The notes under the pieces are model-generated. The model did not search any database, was not told where the DNA came from, and saw nothing but the letters and a program-made list of their open reading frames with translations. The position numbers were made by a program, and so were the translations under genes. A stretch of 64,000 nt of DNA from Rhizoclosmatium globosum (taxonomy: Eukaryota; Chytridiomycota; Chytridiomycetes; Chytridiales; Chytriomycetaceae), in NCBI GenBank assembly GCA_002104985.1, contig MCGO01000007.1:248001-312000 (forward strand), in the 5' to 3' direction. Below, piece by piece: positions 1 through 12,970 of this stretch (position 1 is its first letter; the number at the start of each line of letters is the position of its first letter).

Positions 1-135
1 CATGATGTTGAGCATGTTGTTGCTGCTGCTGTTGCTGGTGGTGTTGTTGGGCAGCTTGTTGTTGATGTTGAGCGGCTTGTTGTTGCTGTTGCTGTTGTTG
101 CTGCTGTTGGTGCATTTGCTGTTGCATTGCTGGTG
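1..135. repeat. CAG/CAA-type trinucleotide tract
   Basis: Impure CTG/TTG repeats on the plus strand read as glutamine codons with interspersed His and Ala on the minus strand in one frame, and as Ser/Asn in the frame that continues from the upstream velvet exon. It lies in the 3' part of the velvet gene. PolyQ tails are common in fungal regulators. Confidence 0.8.
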
Positions 136-1594
136 TTGTTGTTGAGTAGCATCAGGGCCGGGTGTGGATCCACTCGTTGGAGCTCTCGCAGCTTGGATTG
201 GAACAGGAGCAGAAGCGCCAACATTCGATGGGCCTGCTGAAGGTGGGCGGGCAGGCTTTGATCTCTGCAAAATTAACGCAGTAAGATACAATTAGCATAA
301 TAATAATGAGAACTGTTACCTTGTTGATATGTTCATTTGAGTCAGAAGCGTCGTCTTCTTCATCTTCATCGTCATCGTCGTCCCGATTAGATCTTTTCTT
401 GCGCTCGCTGCCATTGTATTCCATCGGAGCCATGCTGGAGCCAGATTCGCGTTTTACGGCTCTATTGAAACAAAATAAATTCGATTTCAAACAACATGAA
501 AGAACTCACTTTCTAACTCTCAATTCTTTGCGAATACGAATTTTGAGACCCTGCTCGGCAAGGCTTACTCAAAATGTGGATTCTTCCATTCCAGGAAACT
601 TTTTGGCGGAGTAGACATCTATTTCAATAATTAGAGGAGCTTCGATTCTTTGCCGCCAATACTCAACTGAATGGATTCGAGATGATTGAGGTACAGTAGT
701 ACATTTCCGTGTTGATAATTTCAAATAAGGAGAACTGGACGATATGGAAGAACATTTAGAATTTGATGGCATAGAAAATAATGCCTACTTTCAATCTGTA
801 GGTACCCTCCATTCTCACTGACAAATCTGGAAACACGAAGAAGGCACCGTCCTTATTGTCCAAGTCCCTCAATCTATACAAGGACGAAACGATGGAACCA
901 GTTGTGGAACGAGTTTTGCCATCGTGCAGAATGTGAACCTCTTCTTCACTGTCGAGTGAAATCAAGGAAGCATACATGAAGTAGTATGGATTGTAAAGGT
1001 AAGCACTGATACAAGGTTGTGTGAGTAAATGTACGGTACTCCAGTTAACGACTCACACATCCTCTGGCGAGCCCGAGCTCGTGATTTCGAGCTGGATGAT
1101 TGGTGGAGGATCCACAGGGCGACGGTCGACTGCAACGGGGCGTTAGTACCTTGCACAGTTTTGATGTCGCACGAAAATGATGAAATTCACGTGACATTCC
1201 CTGGCCTCACCTTTTTCACCAAAGCCGCACATTCTCGAGTGCAGTGGCTGCTGTCTGATTACTAATCTGTGAGTGTGCGCCTTTGGGTGTGTGGGGCCGC
1301 CAGCGCCGGGAGTTGCGGCTACAGAGTTTCCGAGCGAGGCCGAAGTGACGGAGGCTGGGCCGCAGGAGCAACAAGCGGGCCACGCGCCGCCGCCGCCGCC
1401 GCATCAAAGTTGATGTTCTGCGCACCAAAGGCCGCGTCGTCGTCGCCGTCGCCGCCCAGAGTTCCTTCAAAGTCGTCGTCAACTGGCCCTGCGAACCCTG
1501 CGCCGTTGTTCGGGTGTCCCACGTGCTCTTGGTGCCCATGTGCGTGCGTGTTGTTGTGGCCGTGGACGCTGTCGAGATCGTGTCCGGGGCCCAT
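1..1594 (-). CDS. Velvet-domain transcription factor, 3' end cut by window edge
   Basis: Fungal velvet factor of the VosA/VelB/VeA class, a DNA-binding regulator of development, spores and secondary metabolism. Exons can be traced at 1594-1323, 1266-1211, 1129-1057, 1005-789, 734-668, 618-510, 461-320 and 264-1. Spliced hallmarks are RQQPLHSRMCGFGEK, DRRPVDPPPIIQLEI, YLYNPYYFMYASL, FVFPDLSVRMEGTYRLKF, VYSAKKFPGMEEST and LAEQGLKIRIRKE, in family order. The start at 1594 is an ATG; the N-terminus is His/Gly/Asp-rich and the C-terminus has a basic patch, an acidic run and a CAG/CAA tract. An in-frame TGA sits at 571-569, between the KKFPGM and AEQG blocks, so the copy is either broken or carries a sequence error. 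The polyQ frame near 130 is offset from the upstream frame, a second possible indel. The family call is firm; the VosA/VelB/VeA subtype is not. Confidence 0.9.
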
Positions 1595-1943
1595 CTTTGT
1601 GTTGCCGTTGTGCTGGTTGGGGCTCGGTTTTTTGTGAGGAGGATTGACAAAAATTTGTTACGAGAGAAAATTTGCAGAGAAGAGGATCCAAGCACGTCTG
1701 GTTGGTGGTTTTCAGAAGGATGATGGGCGCGAATAAAGAAGTGGAGACACAGTTGGCGGGGTTTGTTGAACTTATATTATCGAAGGGAAAAACATGGTCG
1801 TTAGGAACTTGTGAAATTATGCTATCCAGGCTGATATAATTCCCAATTAACTTTAATTTGATTTATTTGGATAAGAAGTTAGTACTCTATGGGATACCGT
1901 CGTTCAACCTGTCAAATGTTCTAGAACATAGTGCCAAACAATC
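1595..1943. promoter_or_regulatory. Divergent intergenic region, velvet and RhoGEF genes
   Basis: About 350 bases lie between the ATG of the minus-strand velvet gene and the ATG of the plus-strand RhoGEF gene. It must hold both 5' regions. No specific binding motif was identified. Confidence 0.4.
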
Positions 1944-4900
1944 ATGTCGGCTTCTCCAACGCCTCCGAAACCGTCTCAAAGTCTGAAAGCCCATGCCCAC
2001 AATCATACATTCAAATTTTCAGAGTCGGAACATACCCAACCACCCCTGCAGTATGCTGAAGCCCTCTTTGACTTTCCCGCCAATGACGCCGACGAACTTC
2101 CATTTGAAGAACAAGATATCATCCTCATCCCACCTCTTGAAAAGGGTCTAACGGCTCAATCTGGTTGGCTTTATGGCGAAAACAATGGCGTGTGGGGCTG
2201 GTTCCCTGATTCCTATGTTCGCGTTTTGACACCTCAGGAAGCTGTCGAGATTGCATCTAGCGACTTAAGAAATGCGGGCAGATTTAAAGCAGTTCAAGGA
2301 TCTGTGAAGCCATATTTAGTGGACAGCTTTGATTCTTTGGCCACGAATCGATCGGACAGAGATTTAACTGCTCGCGTTTCAATGGAGTCTTTGGCTGAAG
2401 AAGACGAGGAGGAAGAAGAGGAAACACAAGTCGCAAAAGTTAATGAAGATGTTGACGATGACGATGATGAAGATGTTCCACTCTCACAAACTCAAAGTCA
2501 ATCAAAGCTTGCAAAAGCCAAATATGCGGCGTTATTGGCCAAAGAAACATCAAATGAACATCTTCATCCCTTCGAAATCAAGGTAAATGGTTGTTTCATT
2601 GGTTCAAATTTATTCACATTCCTCCCCAGACTCTCCAACTCCAACGTTATCATCCGGCTCAACCGTTGCAACACAATCTGATTCAACTCCGTCGAAGCGG
2701 CCAACATCATGGCTTCTCCGCCGAAAATCTTCCTTCTCTTCAACAACAAGCTCTGCGACGGCACCTGCAACAACGACAACACCCCACACCTTCTCCCTTC
2801 TCAAAAAACATTCCAGCAACTCCGTGTCAGCCAATATTCCAGCTTCACCTACAACGAGTCCCAATATAAGCGCAGACACAATTGCATCTCAGGAAAGCAA
2901 CGATATTTCCACAGTCCTAGCCATTCTCGCCTCCTCCAGCTCAACTCTTCCCGACTCTACAACCACCTTTTCAACAACACCGAAAACTCCAAACACGTCA
3001 TCAAAACAAATAACGTATCTACAAGCTCCAGCGCCTGCAAAATCCCTCTGGGCAGACAACGTTGACGCAGCCGTGCTCTCAACTCTTTCCTCAGCTGAAC
3101 GAAACAGACAAGAGGTCATGCACGAAATCATATCCACTGAGAATGCTTATGTAGCCGATTTGGATGTACTCATGACGGTGTTTCTTGGTAAAATTCGGGC
3201 AGGGAATGTGTTGCGTGGGAAGGACTTGAGTGTTGTGTTTGGAAATTTGGAGGGGATATTGGCTGTGAATAAGGTGAGAGAGTGAAAATGAATGTTATTA
3301 GGTTGGGTCTAATCGATTTCCCAGGAACTGCTGAGACGGTTGGAGGAACGGAAGGCTCAACATCCAAATGGAGTGATTGAACAGATTGGAGACATCTTTG
3401 TTAAAGTTGTGAGTGAACTCGTCCCCCTCAGTCTCTCCTATAAAACTTGACGCGATTTCGCATACAGACGGATTATTTGAAAATGTATACTATGTATTGC
3501 AGCAACCATCCATATGCCCTCATGAAGCTTCAAACCGTCCGCCAAACAAAATCAATAGCAAAGTTCCTTGACGCTCTGACACTACTCCCGAATGCCGAAA
3601 CTGCGACCTCTCGAACTTCCTGTAAAAGCAGTCCTTCGCCTGTCATATTTGCTAACTCTCTACTTCAGACTCAAACCAATCCAAAGAATCTGCAAATACC
3701 CTCTCCTCATTCGCGAACTCATAAAGCACACTTCAACATACCATCCAGACTACATTAACCTCTCCACTTCTCTCACGAAGCTATCTACCGTCGTTGCGAT
3801 TGTGAACGAAGGCGCGCGACAGGCGGAGAATGTTGCAAAAACGTTGAATTTGCAGTCGCGACTGACAACAAAGCTCCATCTGATAATGCCGTCGCGAGTG
3901 CTAAAAAAGTGTGGAACTGCACAGGTGTTGGAGCGAAGAGGTACAGGGAAGCGGTGTGAGGTTTATCTGTTTAGTGACTTGATGGTTGTTGGGAAAGGGG
4001 CTGAGGGGGAAAAGTTGAAGTTATTGGCGATGGTGCCTTTCGATATGATTTTGGTGAATTCTGGGGTAAAGGCGAAAGTCGGTGAACATTTAATTGAGAT
4101 TGTGCATGTGAACACGGGGAAGTTTGTTCTAGCGTTTGATAGTTCGAGCTGTAAGGATGCTTGGGTAGTTGCACTGCAAGAAGCAACGAGGGAATGGTTG
4201 GATTCTAAGGCTATGCGGCTTGTTGCGCCAACGTTGCCACCTTCGCCTTCAAAGAATGGCAAATCTGGAATTGTGATTTCAGCTCCAAGTTCTCCTGTCA
4301 AGATTGTGGATGGACAGAAGGTACAGCTGGATGCCGCTGTTCCAGTGCCGATTCAGTTTCAGTTAGATGGTGTTCCAATTAGCTCCATTTCACAGCTTGT
4401 TGACTTGCCGCAAACGTCTGAGACTTTGAAAAGAGTAACGACTCCTTGGCGTCAACTAGAAGAAGAGTGACAACTCCCGTCCCCATTGCATCTCTCGATG
4501 GCTCTCCAACACGAAAGGATTCGTCACCAATTGGAAAAGTATATGCGAAAGGAAAGATTTTTGCGGAAAGCTCTGACTCCAACGATGACATGACCCTCTC
4601 TCAAATCATGAGCGCAAAAAAGAAATTAAGTCCTGTTCAACTTCCAGCATCAGCTCCATCGCAGCAGCACCCGTCGCAGCTCCGGCTACCGATTCGGATT
4701 CGGAAGATGAAGTCAGTTTGGCCAATATTGTTAAAAAGCTTCCGTGAGCGTGGAAACAACTATCATTCGGTCATCGTCACGAGAATTTGGTAGCAAGGGC
4801 AGTTTACAAGCGCGGTTGATGGGATCAACGGAAACTCTTTCGCAAAAGGCCGTTGTGCAACCAGCCATCGAGACAGCTACTACTGAAAGCTCATCATCGT

Positions 4901-7096
4901 TTGAACAAATTGCAACTCCAACTCATCATAATATGATTGTTCAGGAGCAGTCACAAATTATTCAACTCCAAACAACTTGGTCAGTCCTTCATCTGCAAGT
5001 GCTCCTGTTATTCCAACAATCGAGAATGCGTCAACTTCGGAATCTTCAACCAATATTACACAGTCTCTTCCTGCCTTCAAAAAGCCGCAGAAAAAGTCAT
5101 TCGCCTCAAGGTTCGCAGGTTCCTCAACCCCGTCTATTGCTGGAGCCAGTGTCACTTCACTTCCCGCAGAATTTCACGCTTCTTCAAAAGAGTCTCTCAC
5201 AAACAATTTGAAAGACACAAGTGCTTCACAGCCTGCTAGTGTGAGCAAGCTACAGCTCGCGTCAAGCAGCGTCAGCTCTCTTGCCGATGAAGCAAAAGCA
5301 ACTCCATCAACATCGAAAGATTCTTTTGCTATTGATAAGAAATCCCTCGGATCGAAAGAATCGCTGGGTGTCACATCAATGAAGGAAATGCCTGTCTCAT
5401 CAACGTCGAGTATAGAGTCTCTTGCACCTGCTGTTCCTTCTTTGGCGAAAAAACCTACGAAAATGAGAGGATCAACCCGTGGGGGGATTTCAGACTCATC
5501 TTCAAACTTATCATCGGCAACAGTTCTTGAATCTTGGGCGTCGGCACCGAAACTTGCTTCTGCTGTTAGTATTCAGCGTGGAAAATCAAGTGACACTATT
5601 GCACGCGAATCTGTCCTCGCTTCAAAACGATCTCTCGTTCCTGACCTGGTGGTTGAGGAAGCAAAACAGATTGAATCTTTTGGTCAAGAATCCGTAGCTT
5701 CTAAACAGTCTCTAGTTCATAATGACGAGTTTGAAATGCCTGATCGAGGAGTAGCTTCTGATTCAAGTCCTTATCTCGACTCCCCATCGGAAGTTATTAC
5801 CCAAAAGGAGAAAAATTCTGGTGAAAACAAACAGTCTATTGGTGCACATCAATCGTTACATGTATTGGAGGCACTACCCGAAATTCTTGCTCAACCAGAG
5901 CTGGTGATAGACACTGAATCTACTCCAAAAACTCCAGTTATTGTTTATGAGCGCGAATCTGTCTCATCTATGGAACCTCCAGCATTGACATCAGTTGCAA
6001 CAAACCTAGTCCCTCAGTTACCAAAGTCGTCTCCCTCAGCTACACTCGTTCTCACACTGAGCAACCACCATTTAAGCAAGCGCCTTTAACACCAAAACCA
6101 ATAGCATCAAAATCAAGCAATCCGATTGTAAATGTCGCGTCTGTAAGCTTAGAAATGGGCCATGGACGAGCATTCAGCGAGGCCGCAGCAGGAAGTCCCA
6201 CTTCAACCCCACAACCACAACAACACTTGAGCGTAAACAAAGACAGGAAATGCTAATGAAGAGTGCCTTATCGGGTGCTGAGCAAGGAATGAGTGGAGGA
6301 GCTGCACGGGCATTGAGTTTCAAAGCGGAAGCAACTGGAGAAGTAATTCCGCTACAAGAGCATTTACTCCCCAAAAAAGTAGCGCTGCTGATGGAGTGGG
6401 AGATAAACGTAAAGGTTGCGACAGTGTTTATTCGTCAGCAGGAACAATGGTTGCAAAGGCTGATACTGAGGACGAAGAGAGACAGATTGAGCAATTGACT
6501 ATGAACAAACCTGTCAAAAGACTCGTCGTTCAGAACGTTGTTCAACACACTGGGCGATATTACAAGGACTATGTAAGAAGAGTTCATGGAAGGACGGTTT
6601 CAACTAATTTCATGACATGACAGATTTATATAGTCCGCGTTTATCACTCTGTTGGGGCGTATTCGATAATTCATCAAACATTTGATGACTTTTTTGACTT
6701 CCACATGAGTTTGATTGCACAATTCCCCGAGGATGCAGGCGTACAATCTGCTATTTCAGGAAAACAATCAGTGCGGATTATTCCAGAATTTCCTCCTCAG
6801 ATGATGTTCGTGAGTGAAGCTGTGGCAAAACTCCGAATGCAACAGCTGCAATCATACTCTATGGTAACACTCTACGCTGTTTCTTTGACCTAACTTGGTG
6901 TATATAGGGTATTATATCTCTTCCAGCGCGAATATCCCGATCGCCGTATGTCATGAAATTCTTTAGGTGGATGGGCGAAGTGCTGCATCAATGCTGGCAC
7001 CAATCAATGAGAAAGAAGTTAATGCGGGTGGAGAGAATACTCCAATTAGTGTTGGAATTTGGTGAAATAAATAGTTCTACAGAAGTTAATCGTTGA
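1944..7096 (+). CDS. SH3-RhoGEF (DH-PH)-PX protein, several frame breaks
   Basis: Predicted guanine nucleotide exchange factor for a Rho/Cdc42-type GTPase in cell polarity, acting at membranes. An N-terminal SH3 domain (about residues 35-90: ALFDFPANDADELPF then GWLYGENNGVWGWFP) is followed by an acidic stretch and Ser/Thr linker. The DH domain begins near 3110 (RQEVMHEIISTENAYVADL) and includes LKPIQRICKYPLLIREL near 3670. A PH domain covers about 3870-4190. A long Ser/Thr-rich tail leads to a PX domain at about 6530-6980 (YYKDY, FDDFFDFHMSLIAQFPEDAG, RIIPEFPPQMMFV). Introns lie near 2583-2629, 3273-3325, 3410-3469, 6571-6621 and 6864-6908. Single-base frame breaks occur near 3586-3590, 4429-4432, 4640, 4740, 4970, 6040 and 6390, so no uninterrupted product can be read. 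The stop is at 7063-7065 or 7094-7096 depending on frame. Domain calls are firm; the exact tail is uncertain. Confidence 0.85.
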
Positions 7097-7120
7097 AAAA
7101 GAACATTTGAAAAGAACAAG

Positions 7121-8087
7121 ATGGGGTAACGTTGGATTACTTGCAAGCTGCGCTCACTAACCCAAAACAGTAACGACGGTGGATCCATCCCAAAGAGACA
7201 CGAACTCGTAACACTCAAGGCAAAGGAGGAGCGCCCTGACAAAGTGTCCCAGTCCGAAGCCATTTGGAAGACCTGCACACTCAGCAAAGAACAACTTCAG
7301 CTTCCCATCGTCGTTTGTCAGCTCGGACGGCTATTCAACAAGGACAAATTGATTGAGTTTCTTGTCGACAGAGACCGCTTTGGAGAAAGTGGAGAGCTGG
7401 CTGCGGGTCATATTTCTGGCCTAAAAGATGTCCTGGACTTGGTTCTTGCTCCCAATTCAGCTTATAAAGAGTCCTCGAAACAAACACTCGGCGATATGTA
7501 CGAGGCACTTGGAGCGAGTCGGTGGCTGTGTCCAGTTACGCTAAAAGAGTTTGGCGGACGGGGCAATACGCAGTTTGGAGCTATGAGTCCCTGTGGGTGT
7601 GTAATTGCAAGAGAAGCTGTAAAAAAGTGGGAGGGTCAACGGATTGCTTGGTGTGTGGGAAGGAAACAACTGGTTTGTGGCCAATCAACCCCTCAGACAA
7701 GGCAGAGTTGGAGCGAATGATGGTTTCTGTCGAAACAATCAAAGTCGCGCGAGCAGAGGCTTTGGCTGCAAAGAAAGCTGCGAAAGCTGCCAAAAAGGGA
7801 TTGAAGGTTGATAGTAGTGACACTGCAGGAAAGAAGAGGAAGGATCATTTGGATTCTGAAGACGCTGGAGCAGCAGTTAAAGCAAAGAAGCAAGCTACCG
7901 CGGGAACCTCAAATGCACGTGCGAATATCAACATCAGTCTTCCCGCTGATTTGGAAGCGAAAACAAGTAGTGCCGCATTAGCCAAGAACCAGTCGGAAGC
8001 AATCAAAAGCTTATATGCAAAGGATAAAGATAAGCCGAAAGGAAACTATCTTACATGGGAACATTCAACCGTTACACTTCATTTTGA
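7121..8087 (+). CDS. rtf2: Replication termination factor 2 (Rtf2/RTFDC1 family)
   Basis: Rtf2 acts at replication forks (fork pausing in fission yeast) and carries a RING-like C2HC2 zinc module. The first exon is only five bases: ATGGG at 7121-7125, intron 7126-7170, then exon 2 from 7171, giving the family start MGNDGGSIPKR. Other blocks are VCQLGRLFNKDKLIEFLVD, HISGLKDVLDLVLAPN, CPVTLKEF, CGCVIAREAVKK, CLVCGKE and WPINPSDKAELERM. A basic tail ends MGTFNRYTSF with TGA at 8085-8087. The frame is lost in an A6 run at 7621-7626 and again near 8054; both need one extra base to restore the family sequence, so I read them as sequence errors. It starts 25-56 bp after the RhoGEF stop and is tail-to-tail with the formin, 46 bp apart. 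Confidence 0.93.
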
Positions 8088-8133
8088 GCACTTGATTACA
8101 ATAAACTTTATTTTTGAAGCTGCTCCAGCAGCT

Positions 8134-11100
8134 CTAATGCTTTGTTTCCCACTGCACTCGTGGAAACTTTCTCCGACTTGTGTGTGGAGAATCTATTCCT
8201 CCTGGGCGGCGAGGAGTGGAAACTTCATCCAGACTTGAATCCAAACCAATGGATCCACCACCCTTTAACGAGGCCAGAATATCATCCATCATTGTTGATC
8301 CAGTATTTCGGGTGCCGTATCGGAAATTAAACTGGGAAGTAGTTTGGATGTTGTTGCTGAACGTTGGGCTCACGTTCCTACCTGGATTAAGTACATTGTG
8401 ATACTTGGAGGCTACATTACCTCTTGTAGCTTCTTTCGTTTCTCAAGTTTTAATTGGCGCTCCCTTTCTATTGAATTTTCCACTTTACTTTCTGTAGTGT
8501 TGATTGTTAGTTGCAACAGCCAAAAAAACACAGTCCAAACCTCATAGCTCTGCAAAAACAATTTAAACATTCCAAAAAACTCATCAAACGGAGTTTTGTC
8601 CGGATCTTCACCAAAAAAGCCAACAACGTTCTTGAAAGTCGTTTCCAACTTGTCCATTCGCTGTAGAAGTCCATCAACGGTTTCTTTAGCCGTTACAGAG
8701 AACGGTGATATTAATTCCAGGTAGATGCCGACATCATCAGAATTGTCCGACCGAGTTTTCAAAACGTCAACAACAGCCAACATATCTTTTAGACCCTTTT
8801 GCAAGACCTTCAAATCCGATTTGAGGACTTCGATACTCACTGTGTAGTATAAGTATTGTTCTACGGTGAGAAAAGTAACTGCTTACGTCGAGCAGCTGGT
8901 GTGCAGTTCTCGAGTTCTTTGGAGAATCCACTCAATTCTGGAAACTTCGTTTCGATTATGTCTGCCATAAAGTGGAGAAGAGACCCCTTTCCTTCAGTAC
9001 ATCGTACGTCAGCGAGCTTTTGGTGAAGTTAATTTATGTTGGGAAGCCTTCAAAAGCATACCTTGTTGATACTGTTGATCCTGAATCCATGAACAGCGCC
9101 AATAAATGTTCCAGAGTTCATAAAATTACCTAATGATAGAACGATCTGACAAAGTTGGTGAGACCTCATCTCAAAGAAAGAAACCAACCTCAAGGACGCG
9201 AAGAAACTTTTCACACTTATCCAAGCTTGAGACAGCGGCGAGACCGCAAGTAAGATCCTTCAGTCAAAAAATGAGCGTTTAACCGGATTCTTAAAGTCCT
9301 CACATCATCCAGGGCCTTAAACTTCTCCGTAAACGTCATTTTGTATAAGATGGAGTCCATAATGCGATTTCGATGAGGAACCTTCAGAATCTAATTCTTA
9401 TTTAGACAAAAGTATTTAGTTGAAAGGGACAAACATCAATCAGGAACTGCTCTGCTTTTCGAAGCGACGAAAGTCACCTTCAAATCCTTTCAAGTCTTTT
9501 TCCTGCGTTGCAAATGATGAGCAAAATGAAAAGGAATCTATCACAAACCTCGTCTCTTGTTGGCAAGAAAGTAATCAACTGCTGAATAATTGTCTCGGAA
9601 ATAACTGATTCGTCCATACTCAGAACAGCGCGAACAAGTTCACTGGAGCTATACTGTTTTAACCTCCCCAACATAATCACTATCAGAAAGTTAGTGTCAT
9701 CTAACACACGAATTGAACTCAACTCATATTCTGGGCCTTTTTTGCATCAATCAAAGTGACTTCAGCTTGTTTCACCGATATAATAGAGTCACCATCTCCC
9801 AGTTTTCGGAGTGACTTCTTCAATCGACACAGAACGAGTTATTTTGGGCTTCACTCCAAACCGCGTTTGAATATCCTTAAACACGCCTTCTGCGTCTAAC
9901 TTGGATTCAATGTCATCTTTTGCTGTTGATTTTACCGTATCCACGCTGATTTTCTTGAGCCAGACAGATTCTTTTACAACCATATCGGGGAGTTTGTCCC
10001 ACTGTAAACGTCGTACTTCAGTGCTGGGCTTAAATTTTTGGACTCGCTTTGGTAAGGCCGTTGGAGGAGTGGGAGCACCAAATCCAGGTGGTGGTGGCGG
10101 AGGCGGCGGTCCTCCTGGAACTGCAAATCCTGGCGGGGAGGGGGCGGAGGAGGCCCTCCTGGTACTGAAAATCCTGGAGGTGGAGGTGGCGGAGGAGGCA
10201 TCGAAGATCCTGGAGGAGGCGGAGGTGGTGGTATTCCTAGCTGGCATTAGTAAATCATTGAGTAATATCAGCAACAAACCTGCCATTGTAGGCGGTGGCG
10301 GTGGCGGTGGAGGCAAGGTTGATTGTGTGTGCGGGAATACCATCAAGTTTGATAGATTCAGAACTTCTTGAATTCCCTTCAACAAAGGTACCAGAATCGG
10401 TTTTTTGAAGGAGTTCAGGACTTTTCTCAATAATCCCAAGAATATGGCTCAATTCCTGTTTATGGCTCGTCAAGAAAGCTTCTTGATTTGCTTTCAGCCT
10501 GTTTAGCTTCTGAGATTGTTCAACCAGCTCCATTTCTTTCTGATTAAGTATATCTTGCATTATTGAAAACTTCATGGAGTCTTTTGGATTTGATGGTTCT
10601 AAACAAGGTTAGTTAGTACGAGCCGCTTCAATTGTCAATGATGCCACCATTTTTCGGAGAATCCAAGTCACGTTCGAGTTTCCGTTTGTCGGCCGTAACT
10701 TCAGACAGCTTCAGCTTTGTATTTATTAGCTCAGCCTTGAGAACCTCAACCTCATCCTTTTCTACAAAGCCTTGCAGAATTTCAGATAATGGAACTTGAT
10801 ATGTGTCAAAGAAGTCAGATTGCAGCCCTTTTCCGTCAAGCACCATTTGGGACAGCAAGATATCAACTAGTTGCAGAAACTTTGTCCTGATAGACTGTTA
10901 ATTCGAGTTGAAGAAAAGAAGTCACAAACCTTGAGACTTCATCGATTGTTCGTGTTGGTATCAGCAAATGTTTCAATATTGATCGAACATACTCCATTCC
11001 GACAGTGTCAGTTTTGTAGCTCTGCATAATAGCGTCCAGCACTTTATGCTCGTCCTCCAAGTCAACCACATCATCACATATTCCGGCATCCATCCCTTCT

Positions 11101-12902
11101 ACAAACTGATCATGATCCATTTGAGCTCGAGCCTCAAACTCTGCAATATGAACCAGAATTCCAGCGTTTTCAGCGGAAGCCCAAGTTTTGACTACTTTAA
11201 AGATTTTGAATAGACCACATGCCATAAATTCATTTCGAAGGTAGATTCGGTACTCAAGCTGTGATGGTACTTGAACAATATATCGAATCAAGGCCAAAGC
11301 CGATATCTATTCCTCTAGTTAAGAAACACTCTCGTTACTAGCTAACTCACCAGATAGTCTTTCATTTCCTTATGAGCCTTTTCCTTATTAGTCGATATGA
11401 TTCCAGCGACTGACCCAGCCGACTCTCGTTTCGATCGCACAACACTGCCGAACGTTCCTCGACTCTCTACAATTTCTTTCACTGTTCCGACGAATCGCTC
11501 AAAGAGCCGCATTCCCTGGTTTTCTTTTCTGTAGGTTTCAAAAGATCGGATAACGAGATTGTGGCCTTTTGGGTAGTTAAGGACGACAAGGGCCAAGAGA
11601 AAGTCAGTTGCTGATATTCGTGATGAAAGTATGGGAGAGTCGAGAGAGAATGCAAGGATGTTGATCCACTCTGCCTTTGCTAACAGCTCGTTGATTTCTT
11701 TCTATATAACTTCGTCATTAGTACGAACACAGGAAGCCATTAATGCCAACCTCATTACTGACGGCCATCTTCAGAATTTTAAGAATCTCAAGCTCCGCTT
11801 CAACATATTTTTGTTTTCTATACACTGAAATCAGTGATATTCTCGTAAATATAGCCCTTACTTTTCCTTTTTCGAGTGGATACTCTTCAAAAGATTAAAC
11901 AAGCTTTCCAGTCCCCCAAGATCAAGGAATTGACGCAACCAACTAGAGACTGTTAATAAAATTTAAGCTTGACTAAAGTACGAACCTGTCGCCACTCGTT
12001 TTACATTGAAGTCTTAGCTGGACCAAAATATCTTTGATTGGAACACCATTTCGCCCTCCAACTATTTGCTGGCCCATTCCCGTTGATCCAACCCCAGACG
12101 ACCGCGTCACAAACTGTACAATCGAATTGGTCATTGATTTTCCCACAGAATTGGTCATATAAGTATTTGCGTTCTTGAGAGCGTCGATGTAAAATGGCGG
12201 AGGTCTATCATTATCTTGATGATTTGCTGACTGCAAAGGGTTCGTTGTACACTGGACCTTTTTGGTTTTGGTTGTGTCAGACTACCAGAGACTCAATATG
12301 TTTATCGACATCACTCACATAGACTTGTTTCACGATTTGAAGCTTTTGATCACTTGAAAATCTGCGCATAGACTCCTTCTTGGCTTCAGATTGGGTGCTA
12401 TGAATTCCCTGTGAAGCAAAGACAATCAGCGTCGCTTTGCCACCCGAGAACAGCTCCTTCGCGACCATTTCACGAATCTTCAGCACTGAAACTATTTGCA
12501 GCGAGTGCTATTTGACGCAAAGTGACTCCACGCCCCACTCAAATCAGGGTTGTCCCACATCCAACCCAACCAGACCCAAACACGCCCAAAACAGCCACTC
12601 ACACATTCCAAGGCCATCTCAAACAAAGCTGATAGATCCTGGTCGGCAATCTCGTGGCTCCGTCGCGACATTAGATTAAACTCAGTTGCGACAGTGACAA
12701 ATTCATCCGATGAAGGACTCGACAGATTGAAGAGACTGGTCGCGTTTGACGAGGATCGCGTATGCAGCACAGCCGATGATGCCGATGACGATGCCGGTCC
12801 TGGTCCTGGTTGAGAGAATATGTGTTTGAAGTCCGAGACGGACGACGAGTGCGCGAATTGAGGCCTCATCTTTGGTCGATCGGACACAAACAAAAATGCC
12901 AT
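8134..12902 (-). CDS. Diaphanous-related formin (GBD/FH3-FH1-FH2-DAD)
   Basis: Actin nucleator and elongator controlled by Rho GTPases. From the ATG at 12902 the order is: Ser-rich N-terminus, GBD/FH3 region (about 12650-10870, including MDAGICDDVVDLEDEHKVLDA), coiled coil (10860-10440, KLSEVTADKRKLERDL), FH1 poly-proline (about 10310-10080), FH2 (about 10060-8430) and a DAD-like tail (MMDDILASLKGGG at about 8310-8270, then basic RRP and SRR). FH2 hallmarks include RRLQWDKLPD, MLGRLKQYSS, LSLGNFMNSGTF, GFRINSINKLADV and the final KLEKRKKLQE. There are roughly a dozen introns of about 45-60 nt. FH1 shows one frame break at a G4 run (10134-10137) where one more base restores a continuous PPPPPPPGF series. 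GBD plus DAD implies autoinhibition released by a Rho GTPase, possibly one activated by a GEF such as the neighbour at 1944 (inference). Confidence 0.92.
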
Positions 12903-12970
12903 CTATTCTATAAATCGAAAACAAAGATTCAAAAACTGGGGCTTTCTGTTACTTTGCGGAACGAATGTAC

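Noticed and set aside
1269..1723. Plus- and minus-strand frames overlapping the velvet 5' exon
   Set aside because: GC-rich shadow frames; the velvet exon chain explains the region and they have no domain signature.
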